Position numbers and translations under genes: made by a program
In this document: positions 33,591-45,757 of the stretch, piece after piece
Layout: every line of letters begins with the position of its first letter
Numbering within the stretch: position 1 is the stretch's first letter
Source of the DNA: Thunnus maccoyii
Taxonomy: Eukaryota; Chordata; Actinopteri; Scombriformes; Scombridae
Reading direction: 5' to 3'
Assembly: GCF_910596095.1 (NCBI RefSeq)
Contig: NC_056543.1
Location: forward strand, 19,545,542-19,609,541
Length of the DNA: 64,000 bases
The notes under the pieces: model-generated
What the model saw: only the letters and a program-made list of their open reading frames with translations
What the model was told of the DNA's origin: nothing
The model's database searches: none

Positions 33591-36500
33591 AAAATCAACC
33601 AGGACTGAAATCTTAAGGATTATAACTTTAAACCTGCATTTATCAGTTTTTGGCCAGTTGGAGGCAGCACAACAAGCTGTAAACACAAAATTGACTTAAT
33701 TCAATATATACAGTTGATCAAGCAAATGTGTTAGCAAACAATTACCTGCTTATCCAGCAACAACAGAGCAGCACTAGCATTTCAGGTCATGTTTCTGGCC
33801 ACCCGGTGAATGTAAATCCAATATTGACTCTCTTTTTCACTCTGTTTTGGTCTCTACCAGTTCCTGAGGGAAATATCCAACTCTTCAGCCTCTAAATGCT
33901 TCATTATGTTCACCAGCTAGTTACTTACCTGTCTATATTTGGCATATGTACAGGTTATGTACAGCTGCCTGCTGCTGCTGGAAACAGGCTGTAAAACCAA
34001 AACAATGAGCAGAAGGATGCTTAAACACTCCATATAGTGGAGGGGGACTGCAGAGTTGGATGGTAATTATGTGTTTATTACTACAAGGTAAACTTATCAC
34101 ATAACAGGTTTCATTTTTTCCTTTGTTAATATAAACTATTTATTAGTGCAGCTTTATTATAATAAATGGACACATAAGCAACATACACCACTGAGAATCT
34201 TGTGTGCAGCTTTGAACATAGAAAACACTACTTCCCACTCCTAAGGGATGCACAAGGATGCCTACAAGGTCTGTCAAGCTTCTTTTGAGAGCTTCAGAGT
34301 GTTTTCCTCCTGGATATTATGTGGGGTCACGAATATCATCTTTCAATTGACCTAAAACAGTTCAACAAGGACTAAATTACTGCATTGAAACTCTCAGTCT
34401 GTCATGTCAAGATTCAGGATGTTTACTGTGCAGGATGGGAGAAGAGGAGAAACAGTTGCAATAAACAGGAGTTGGATTTTTAGCATGGATCTGTGACATC
34501 CTTTAACAAAAACCTAGTGCACCAGATACAGAGCACTTTCAGGATTTTAAATAAATGTTCAAGTATATAATTAAGAGCAAAATATACTCTTTAGTATACT
34601 TATATTAAAGAGCATGTTATCACCAAAAAGATACCAATGGCATGATGATCCTTGAAACTTCTTGAGAACCTAATAGGAAAATACATTGATAATGTTGTAT
34701 GTACTGACAAGGATCTGTTTTCCAGCTTGGTAAAGTGATGTGAAGGGAAAACAAAATGTGAGATATCTAAAATAAAAATGTCTAAATATAAAAATATCAA
34801 CAAGATCAAATTGAATTTTTTTTTTTGTAAATGTGGATGCCAGCCCAGTCAGGTGCAGAACTATGTTTCACTTAGTTCTGCACTTAGCCTTCAGCTTTGC
34901 TGATATTTGATGGTTAAGCTATTTAAAACATGAAAAACAGTTTTGATAAGAACATGATGGCATTGCAATATTGTTTTGTCTCCCCTCTATGTTTAATTTA
35001 GTTTATTAAGTTGTGCTAAATTGCTCCGCAATTTTGACATGTAGAAAATTTATAAAGGCACATTTGTGAAACAAATTTCATATCCAATGGTCATAAACAT
35101 TCTGGTTTCATCCCAATAGATATATGGTGTATTTATACATATGCTTTATAGCATAATGTTGAAATACTAAAAAACTAAAACAAAAAGTTGAATACTGAAA
35201 ACAAACAGACATTTAATTCCCTAATCAATGTCAATCTAACAGTGACTATATTTAAAGTTTGCAGTTCCAATTAGAGTTTAATACAAGTGGTGCTCCTCTT
35301 TGACAAAGGAAGACAAATTTAAGAAACAAACAGAATATAAAATGTTGTTTCTACGTTTTGTGTGAGAAACAGAAAATGCCACAAAGAGGTGATGCAGCAA
35401 TTGCAACATCAAGAACTGGAACAAACATCAAACCATGAAAGTGTAATCCTACATGCCTTTGATGTAAAAACCAGTTTCTTCATTCTATGTAATGAGCTTC
35501 AGTGGGTAAGCTTTTTGGTCTAAAAGTTGTATTTATTGTAAGAAAGAATTACAAAATACTGCAGTAGCATAATCAGAATTTGTCTCATAAAATGAAGACA
35601 GTAATGCACTGCCGACCTCCGAACATAAATTAAACCAGACGACTTCCCCTGCTTTTAAGGGCGCAGAAATCTTCTTAATGGGAATTCATATTTTAGTCTG
35701 TAATTAGACCCTAGTAACCCTAGTAGACTAATGTAAAGTGATGTGTTAACGGTTGCGTAATGGTTAATTATGTTATCTAGAACACTCAGGGATCAGGTAT
35801 TGAGATGTGCAAAGGGGAGTAATTATAGACACAAATACACACCACACTAACAAACACACATTTGGGAACACTACGCCCAGTACTGTTTGTAAATGAATTC
35901 TGTCCTTACTACATTATATCATCAAAAGGCATGCTGGGGAAGACGTTTAATGAAAGAGCTGGAGAAATTTAAAATCTTTCCAATGTTCCGACTTCCATTC
36001 ATAAATAATTGATGAATTTTACAGTACATTCACATTGCCTTGACATAGCAAAACATTGTGCTCAGCTACACATTATTGTAGAACATTCCCATTTTATGAC
36101 AGTGGCAATGAACAAAAAAAAAGAAGATTCAAATACTGATGGAGCGTTGGAGTATTGTAATGTCTGCGGTATTCATTTACAAAGTAGACACCGTTAAATC
36201 AAACAGGCCTTTCTGAGTCACCTTATGACAAATAATGACATATGGCCATTTTGATAGGAGTGTGTGCAAGCAGGACATTTTTTTTGTGCAGTAGGTGCCA
36301 TAGTGCTGCTACCAAACTGAAAGGAACATTTAAAATGGGTGGCTCACTTATCAAAAGATCAGCAAAAGGACGAATGACACAGCACAACAAAAAACATAAC
36401 AGGAATTTTCACATTCAGAAGAGTTCCAAAGCTGTCTTGTATTTCATATTCTTTTACATTCACAGAAATAACAAACTAAAATCAATGACACTCTTCGAGA

Positions 36501-39068
36501 ATGACGGACATTTTTCATTGTTTTGTTGTCTCATTTTACTGCATTTGTACCATTCTAAGCCAGTGCAGGTTTCCACAGCTGTCAAACCCACATATTTAAT
36601 GGATTTGACTGTATGGAAAACCACAGTGGTTGACCTCATTCTTCAGGATTGATGCATTATGGGACCCTCTGATCAGAAGGGGTTTTTCACCGTTTTCTGT
36701 CTTTGTGGCTTAATGCTTATCAACGTATCCTGCTGCTGATTAGGTCCCATTCCTGCTTTAATCCGGACAACTTAATTATACAGGAGATGTCAGACTTCCA
36801 AGGACGCTCTTATTTCAAGAGTGGTAAATCCAAGTGTGAATATTTGATGTTGCCATCATCCTGTGCCATAGAAATTCGGTCTCCTGGGAGGGGCACAAGG
36901 ACATACAGTATATGTATATGACTAAATGTGATTTATCCATACATGCGTGAAAAAAATCTAATGTTCAAAGATTGATAATCTGAACTGAACCATACCAGCC
37001 TAATAAGAAATATTTTTAGCGTCATACTTAATAAAAATTTCATAGCTAAAGAGCATCATCTTTAAGTTTAATAAACTGCCTGTAATATCTGTAAATAAGA
37101 GTCCATAAACAAAACCTCCTGCTGCCATCTGAAATCATCACAGCAGGTGTTGTTGCTTTATGAGCAAGAGCTTACTTTGATTAATGTAGTTAATATGCTT
37201 CTGTCCTAATGATAAAATTGTAGTGTGAGACCATACAAGAAGTGGTATAAGTTGCTATAGCAACCAACCTTTTTCTCTGCTTGACTGTTTTCCTGTGAGT
37301 GGATGTTGCTTTGATCTGGTAGCCAGTGGCTAGGTGAGGAGTTTAACAGTGTTATAACCAGCGGAAGAATTCTCCCTGTGGACAAAAAAGAAGCCATCCC
37401 ATCAAGATTGCAATCAACACTCTGATTAAAGGGGAGGAAATGCTGTATGTTATCATTTGATTGCATAAGTTTATCATCTTCTAGGATTCGAATGCCATCT
37501 TTAAAGGTCTGAAGCATTTTATTGAGCAACATTTAAAAAGAACAGTTTTCCACCTGATGGTTTTTAAAACATGCTTTTTTGGTTGTTTTTTTTGCAGGAT
37601 TGCTGAGTTAAATTCTTTTTTTCTGAATTAAAAGATTCTATAAATATGCATGTAAACCTCTTCACAAACTCAGGTATTTTCAAATATGCAGGATATGTAA
37701 TGAATTATTAACAGACATTGTGAAATCTAAAATAGTGTTGTTGAATAATTCATCCTACATTCTTATGAGTTTCATATTGTAAACCAGAGTGGAGATTGAT
37801 TTGTCATCACACGTTAAAGATTTTGCATTAATCACTAAATCTACCGACTGTATTAATTTGCTATACAGAGAGTTGCATTTAACTTTAAAACAGCTCTGAG
37901 GAGGTTACTCACACACTCGGTGAGCCCAGCTGCAGCCGGTGGCTCTATAAAGTAGATGCAAAAATCTTTTTTTCATGCTTTCCAGAAGGGCAATCACTTA
38001 CTTTACACCTGACTGTGTTGCCACAAGAGTGTTCTGTATTTTCAAGGGTCCTTGTGGAGCAGTATGTCTGCGCCTGTGGTGGTAAACTCACATTTTCCTG
38101 TGACAATGAAAAAAAAAAAAAATACAGACCTGCAACCAGATTGCCTTTCGGTCATTACAAGTCAATCTTGTTTTCCTCTACATTACTTACACACTGTTAA
38201 GCCACTAGCTTGTCATGTGTTTTAGTTGAAAGGCAGTGTTTTAACTATTGCTTTAACTACTATATTCCTAATGTGCCACAGGTGAATAGTGGAGTGTGTA
38301 AAGTGATCTGTGTAGAGTGTGTAAGGCTGGCAATCACCAAGATTCATCATTGATTGGCCTGATGTGTTTTGAAACATTTTGATGCTAACCTCAACTATAT
38401 TACATTAGTTTTATGTTTGGTAAAAGCGCAATACTTTTTCCCTTTTTTGTTTGCTTTGTTTGTGTGAACTTAGATTTATGCCTTTATACAGTATTTCATA
38501 CCATTTAATATGTTTTTATTTTTGGATAAACCATTAAAATATGGGTTTGAAAGTTTACCATCCACCTTGGCATGATTGATGGTGTTGACATTTGTAGTGC
38601 TGCACTCTAGCATGAAAATGACAAGGCTTCTTTTTCATCACATAATGCATGATAGACAGATATGAGTTGGTTAACAATCTTAAATTGAACACAAGTCTTA
38701 AGATGAAATTCATCATAATTTAGAAATACTATATTTTCACTTCAGCCTTGAATAAAATTGGGAATATGGCTCATCAAGTAAAATTATTCTGAAAGACTTT
38801 AATTTGAATGTGTAATGCCCTCTTTCAATATGGTATTTGTAGATATTGAAATGTATTAGCTGACTGTCTGAGATTATCTGCTGGATATTTTCACTATCAT
38901 CAAATGGTTAACAAATCATGGTATTTATGTCAGCTGTTTGTGAGTTAATTTTCAAGTAGTCTTGCAAAATGTTCAGGTTACGTACATAAGAAGTTTCTAA
39001 GCCACTATTTGTTGCATTTTTACCTTTCTGTATGTTATCATGTCAAATTATTCTGAAGGAATACATCA

Positions 39069-39100
39069 TTTCTTTCTTTCTTTCTTTCTTTTTTTTTTTT
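39069..39100. repeat. (TTTC)n and poly-T tract
   Basis: About five TTTC units followed by eleven T residues, ending in AG and GAAAC-like text. It superficially resembles a splice acceptor, but no exon follows. Confidence 0.9.
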
Positions 39101-40510
39101 AGAAACATCAAACAATCCTTGTCAAAATTGTTGAAGTCTTTTAGTGGTTGATTGGACAAATTTGACATATCTTTTGGGAAATGTGGGGAAATCTTGGCAG
39201 CCAACCAACAATAGCCTGTCAATTACAGTGAACAACTGAAGCAATGTGTTACATAAATTGCTATGAGCTTCATCAGCATTACCAGAGCCGAACGCATACA
39301 GAGCTCTGGCAGAGGGTCCTCTCAGTCTTTTGGCCTGTTAGGAATTGTGTAGCTGCACGATACTTAACAGAAGGAGGAACTTGAAAGAACTGTTTTGATG
39401 CACTTGCCACCAGCCCACAGTACACAGCCTTCAGCAAATAATGCTTCGGAGTGTGGTTAATGAGGAAAGATATGAATGGTCAAATGTAGTTAATGCTGAG
39501 GCATTGGACTACCACTCTTTGAAGTTCTGCTTTTTGAATATTAATGATATTCATGACCTATTTGCTTCTTCACTTTATGGAAATTCCTGATGGCCCTGTT
39601 GCCCTGATGCATTCATGGAGGATATGAAGATTCTACTGACACAACAACAATATAATTAACATGGGATTTGTATGCATAAACTTCTTAACAAGTATTTTGG
39701 CGTAGAAGTGTACTCATAGTTCTTTGGGATGTCTGAACAATTGTGGAAATGAACATCAAAGTCAAGATCGTATTATATTATAACCAATAGAATTCTGGGT
39801 GAAGACATTTGTTTGACAGCTTGTATATGGCAGTGCTCTCTGGGGTTCAGAAGATGGTTACCACACACTCCCACCTTGCCATCTGTCTGGATCCATTGTA
39901 GCTTGCTGTAAATCCCACAAGGAGATTCGCAGTGAAGAGAGACAGAAACACGGGAAAGTGCTTTTAGGAACCACAGCACACCCTCAGACTGTCACAAGAG
40001 TTGAATATGACATGAAAGTCTTGCTATGCCTTGAACTGTACACCGCTTAAAAAGTTACCTTCAAGTTTGAAATATAATCTTGTCTGACTCACCACCAACT
40101 AAACAGAAAGAAGTGTTTGTGGGCAATGCTGTGTACATAAATATCTGAGATGCACTGACACATGATTTTTATAGAATGACCAATAGTCACACTACAGTGC
40201 TGCTACAGTGCTTATAGACAATTACTTGTGCCAAGACATCATAAAAGGCAACACAAGAATAAGAAAAGAGATAAGAAAAGTGAAGCTGTCAAGTTAGTGA
40301 ACCAGATGCCAAAAGCTTGCGTGATTATGAAAGTCACAGTAGGTTCTCCTGTCACCTCAAGTGTCTATTCTGCTGCAGTGTCCTTCAGCAAGATACTGTC
40401 CGAATCCAGTAGGTGTCGCCGCATAAATCTGACACTGCACTAAGGCAAAAATATTGTAGTTTAGTTATTATATAATATATAAAAGAAATTATACATTTTC
40501 CCTAAAAACC

Positions 40511-40512
<2 letters not shown>

Positions 40513-40580
<68 letters not shown>
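40513..40580. repeat. (AT)34 microsatellite
   Basis: An uninterrupted 68-base alternating AT run, the longest pure AT repeat in the window. It produces spurious Tyr-Ile repeat frames on the minus strand. Confidence 0.98.
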
Positions 40581-40583
<3 letters not shown>

Positions 40584-43500
40584 TTGCTGAATTAAAACTA
40601 AAAGGTAATGTAGACAGCAAAGAAAGAAAGAAAGACAACAGAGTGAATTCAGTATCTTGCAGGAGCACCACATTCATAATCCATTTACCTACAGTTACAT
40701 GTATTGTACCTCTGGGCACAGCAGTGAGATGAGAGGCCTTTGTGACTGCATGTATTTGCTGCAGTGAACTCCATTTAGAGCGTTATGATATAAGTTCTGA
40801 GATACGCCTTGAATGTGCAGCACTGCATATCTGTCCAAAGGAACTTCAATAATGCCCAATATACACCACACATTTAAATTAAAATTCAATTAGAATCTTG
40901 CCAATCATGAAAAAAACAAAAAAACTTTTAAATCTCTTAAAACCTGGAGTACACTTGTTACACTATACACCTTTTTCTATGCTTAGCCATCATCGCTTAC
41001 ACTGACCATCAATCTGAAGTGAAATTGCAACACATTACAGTTTGATTCAGACATGTAATCATGAGTTAAATGTTACCTCTTTACAGGGAACGCAGGACTG
41101 TTAAATGAAAGATTGTTAAATGAACTGATTTAATACAATTTGTAATGTCACTTTAGAGCAGACGCAAAATGCTTTATAGGAAATATATTGGGGGTATAAA
41201 TCTTATAATGTGTCTTTCCCACTACAGAAAAGTTTGGTCATTAACTGCTACTTGTCAGAACAGACAGAACATTTGAACATTTCATTTGTGGGCGAGTGGT
41301 TAGCTGCTGTCCTCCGGATGTCAGTTTGGTTGTCTGAGATGGTCAGCAAGGAGGAAATGTACTGCAATAGCTGCATTTAAAATTCAGTACATGGACAGTC
41401 TGTAATAATGCACTCACACGTCATAGCATTTCATTCAACAGCTTCACTGCTGAAATCAGGTTTATCTTGATGTGTGAAATTAAGACACCTCAAAAAAAAA
41501 AAGATGTATGAAATAGTACAAAATAATAAATTATATATAAAAATATATCTTCAATTTAATGTAATTCTAGACTTCAAATTTAATTTGCTAATCTTGCCAT
41601 ACAGTTTTGTTTAAATGGTCAGTAGCCATTGCTTCTGCAGAAAATCACGCCCTTTGCAGCTGCCTCCTTTCTTGAGTCGACCATTATTGTTCAGGCAGTG
41701 CTGCTTTTTCATTGTGAGATTTGTGTCTCTCCTCCCTCTCAACTGAATGAGAAAACACAAACAGGGCCCTTTCAGGTCACATCTTTTTCAAATCAGGAGG
41801 AAACACTACTCTAGTGGATCAGGCTGGTGTGCTGCATTTATGAATAAATCCCCCATGAGCTAAAAAAAACCAAAACAAAAACCCTGATTTTGAACATATT
41901 TTGTTAACACATTCAAATATAAGGTATGTTGTCCATCTAGGCATGTTTGTTGTCACTATAAGTGACAGGCCAACAAGCATGTCAGTCTATGATAGCAGTT
42001 AGTGACACTTCAGGCCAAGATACAGAGAAGGACATGCCCTTGATGTGCTGAAGAGCCATGAGGGAAAGGGACTGATATAAAAGGGGTGGATATCGGGCAT
42101 GAACAGAGGTTAACGCATGATGAGCAACTCTGCAGGGCAGCACAAGAGCTGCACAGGATGCTGGTGTCTGAAGGAGGGAAACATGATATTCAAATTGGAT
42201 CATTTTGAATTGGGGAATGTTATTAATTTGTCTGAATGCTGGCAGGAAATCTCAGAGAAATACAGCATATTTTATTCTGCCTTTTGCCCAAGCTTTTATT
42301 TTTTCTTGATGTAAAATATCATCCTCATTTCTAGTGTGAGTACTATAAATGGGAGGATGAAGGAGGATTTTGTCACTTTTCTCAGGTTGGCAGTCGTAAG
42401 CCTGGATAAGCCCTCATAAATATTAGTGTGTTTCACAAATACTGTTGTTGCAAATAAACTGACAATATTTAGCACATCCCCAACCCAAATCCTCCTCTCT
42501 GGGTTTGTATATACTACTCCACTCCTGCAGCATGTCATTTCTCTTCAAATCAATCTAAAACAATGGACATCACTCTGACACACGCACTCCAGACAAGCAC
42601 AGTGGACTTCAACACTGACTCTGGAAACAGCACTTTAACACAAGATGTAATGCATCAATTATTACTAAATAGTGAGTTCTGTGAATGTTTTTGAAACAAA
42701 AATATTGAAAGACGAAAAGAGAGGATGAAGGTATTGCCATGTTGCTTGGCTAAAGTCCTTGAGGCAAGCATGAACACACTCTGAGTCAATAATTTATGCA
42801 CCCAGACACACTCATTCACACACAAGCACATACGCATATATGTATATACAAAGTGAGAGTAAGAAAGAAACAGAGCATTGCTAGGAACAGAAACAGGGAA
42901 ACAGAAGACCGGAAAGGCTTCAGGGACAGAAACATAGTCTGAGAGTAACGACTGGAAGCCATACATATGTCGCCAGATGTGAGATTCTTTTCTACTCTCC
43001 ACTGTGAAAGAAACAGAGACATATTAAGTGGGCTCGAGTCAGTAGTACTTCTACTGTGTTTGCTTGCCCGATGTAAGCAGATAGTAAGGTTTTTCCTTTG
43101 GTGAATGCTTACAGTCATATGCTGTCTTCATACTGCCTGACACATCTCTTCAAGCGTACATAATGTAGATCTGCCCTAATTTCCTTCTCCCTAGCAAAAC
43201 TGGGGTCTTCAAGCAGCTCAGCAACACAACACCACCAATCTGACAACGAGATGAGTCAATCCACAGTGGTTAGTTATCTTATTAAAATGGACACAGATCT
43301 AGTGTCTGAAAGGTACAGGGGAAGCAGGGGAATGAATGTTATGCAAGTCTTATAAAAAAAAATAAATCTCAAGTCCTTTTGCATACAATGTTTACATTTC
43401 AGTGCAATGACATATGTGTCAAAAGGCTGAGTTACAAATTAGTTTACAATGTGTCAACGTAGTACCTCTTGATCTGGAATTGTTTTTCCATGTCAGGTAA

Positions 43501-44517
43501 TTGGATGTTTCCATGGATACCAGGCTTCCAGAAAGCCATGTCTGCTAAGAATATACTTTCTCTGCAAGCGTCTGCTAGCATATGCATGCAGATGTGTTTT
43601 TCTTGCTCACACAGTTACAGTAAGGTCACATCACCTCATTCCAGCTTTATGCACATCAGAGTTGACACAACAAATTAAAGGCGTAGGTTTGGTTTTAACT
43701 TTGGTTGGGGTGTTTTTTTGTCAGATGGCCAAAATAATTGTGTGTATGTACTTGCTCTCTATCACTCTTTTCTATTTTATAGGCGCATGTGCGCACACAC
43801 ATACACACATAAAGAGCCTGACTCTGCATAATGTTTACTTTACTTAATATGCATTTGCTGACTTGCCTGAAACCAGACTTGGATCATGATTTTTTTCTCA
43901 GATTTTTGCATTTTATTTTATTGATACTTAACTATAAATCTGAGACCAAAATTAATATTAAAAAATAACATATCATACACTGTCACAATAAATGCTACAA
44001 TAAAATAAATCTATAGAAGCCTGTAGGTAATGTGCTGCTCTGTAACCAGCTGCTGTAAAGTTTTCAAAACTCACCTGAGATTCTGTATTCTGCTCTTGAT
44101 CCACTCATGGAAAAGGGGAGAGATGGCATTAAATACTAATTATTCCTCTTTAATTTCAAAGATTAATGTTTGGATTGATTACAGAGCATTCTTATTAATT
44201 AAGCTCAACTGTTACTGACACTTTGGTTCTTCTCTAAAAAAGGACCAGATGTCTTAATTTGCTTTTGGGAGGAATTTTCATCAACAGTAATAAAGTTGTT
44301 TAATTAGACAGCATGTCTGAGCAGCAATCACAAATTAGGTAACAACGCTTACCGCCTGAAATAAAATATAATATCAAATGATCTTAATTTTGTCCAGTGA
44401 ATACTAACAGCTTCAGAGTCTCCACCTCAACGACTCCACTACTGCTGCTGCTGCCAGGCTGCATATGTACAGCTTGAAATTGAGTGTGTTATGTGAGTGC
44501 ATAAAGAAGATTTGCAC

Positions 44518-45757
44518 AAAGGTTTGCAGTCACAAAAAGTTTTTTTTTTTATGAATCAAATATACGAGTACAAATCAAACCTACGAGGACAAGTACTTTT
44601 GTCCCATGTTTGACGCTTCCTCCTGAATAGCCAATGAGGATGCTCTAAAACACTGACAGTGCGCCCCAACTGAACAGCCTCTGAACTTAATAACAGTCAT
44701 GCCAAAATCCCTTATAAAATTACACAATTTAAGATAGGCCTTGTTTGTAGGTGTAGGACAAGCAACATGGATGCTATTTTAAAAATAAAGTAATGTTAGG
44801 AGCCAGTATCTAATTCTGCACCTGTTTTGTTCGTAAATTGGACTTATTTCAGTAAAAATGTAACAAGCTATCCATCACCAATCAATTGTTGTTTTTTTCA
44901 GTGGAGTTCAGAGTTAATGTTTCTCTGCTGCATTTTCGCCATCAGCCCTGGAGCAAAAGCCTCTAACGCTGTGCTTTTTGGTGAAATGCTGCCTGTCAAT
45001 GGATGCTTCAGTTGGGTTTGAAATAACTTGGCTAGTAACTTGGTTAGTTTTCAAACTTTCATCAGAGACAACTTGGATTCACAGATAATCCGCTGTTACT
45101 GGTGAATGGGGCCATTTAAGTCAACAGTAGCACTCAAGGAGTTATTTCAAACTCAGTTTAACTGTCTGTTGACGGGTAAGTTAGAGTCAGTGTTAAAGCG
45201 GCGCTGGCTGCTGCCTCCAACTTCAGCTTCAGCACCAGCTGTTCGGCTGGCAGGTCCCCGGGCAGAGGGAGAGCATTTGCTGGTCAGCACTTCACCAAAA
45301 AGCACAGCGTAAGAGGCTTTTGCTTCAAGGCTGATGGTAACATTAACACTGAATTCTATTGAAAGAAATGACAACTTAACATAATGATGACTGGTGATGG
45401 ATCGCTTATTAACCAGTCATTTAAGTTACATTTTTACTAAAATAAGTCCACGTTTACCATCAAAATAGGTGCCGTAGTAATATTACTTTAGTTTTAAAAT
45501 GTCATCCATGTTGCTTGTCTTACGTCTACAAACAAGGCCTATTTTGAACTGCGCATTTTCATAAGGGAATTCGGCATGAGCATTGTTAAGTTCAGAGGCT
45601 GAGAGGCTGTTCAGTTGGAGCGTGATTTCAGCGTCAGCAGTGTTTCAGAGCATCCCCAATGGCTATTCGGGAGGAAGTTTCAAATGTGGGACAAAAGTAC
45701 TTGTACTTGTAGGTTTGATTTGTATTTGTAGATTTGATTCGTAGCTGTAAACATTTG
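44518..45757. mobile_element. 1.24-kb near-palindromic fold-back element
   Basis: The left arm (44,518 to about 45,040) and the right arm (about 45,100-45,757) are inverted copies that meet near 45,080. One 84-base stretch compared by eye (starting AAATCAAACCTAC at 44,571 and its complement near 45,720) has about 10 mismatches. Shared landmarks include AAGTACTTTTGTCCCA, GAATAGCCA, GGCCTTGTTTGTAG, AAAAATGTAAC, GCAAAAGCCTCT and GTTTGAAATAACT. The left arm has an extra T-rich stretch near 44,532-44,552. The right arm has about 109 extra, GC-rich bases at 45,176-45,284. No transposase is visible. It could be a long-terminal-inverted-repeat MITE, a fold-back transposon, or an inverted duplication of a repeat. 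Confidence 0.8.

Larger units (their letters stand above)
30655..44517. other. Gene desert between fastkd5 and slitrk5
   Basis: No coding exon is supported over about 13.9 kb. The longest frame (36,242-36,652, 136 codons) has no domain and a low-complexity, basic composition. Notable small structures are a perfect 15-bp hairpin at 33,556-33,590, a 14-bp homeodomain/POU-like palindrome at 33,017-33,030, an 11-bp hairpin at 34,853-34,883, a TTTC tract at 39,069-39,100 and a long AT run at 40,513-40,580. The block resembles the regulatory deserts that flank slitrk genes in vertebrates. Confidence 0.6.

Noticed and set aside
36242..36652. 136-codon plus-strand frame
   Set aside because: Low-complexity, Lys/His-rich and Phe-rich segments with no recognisable family or splice context.
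39069..39110. Splice acceptor after the TTTC/poly-T tract
   Set aside because: The pyrimidine run is a microsatellite, and the sequence after the AG has no open, conserved-looking frame.
40461..40719. Tyr-Ile repeat proteins
   Set aside because: Produced by the (AT)34 run.
45176..45290. A GT...AG intron inside one palindrome arm
   Set aside because: The insert starts GTAAGT and an AG lies near its end, but comparison with the other arm places the junction three bases off the splice positions, so a plain insertion or deletion fits better.
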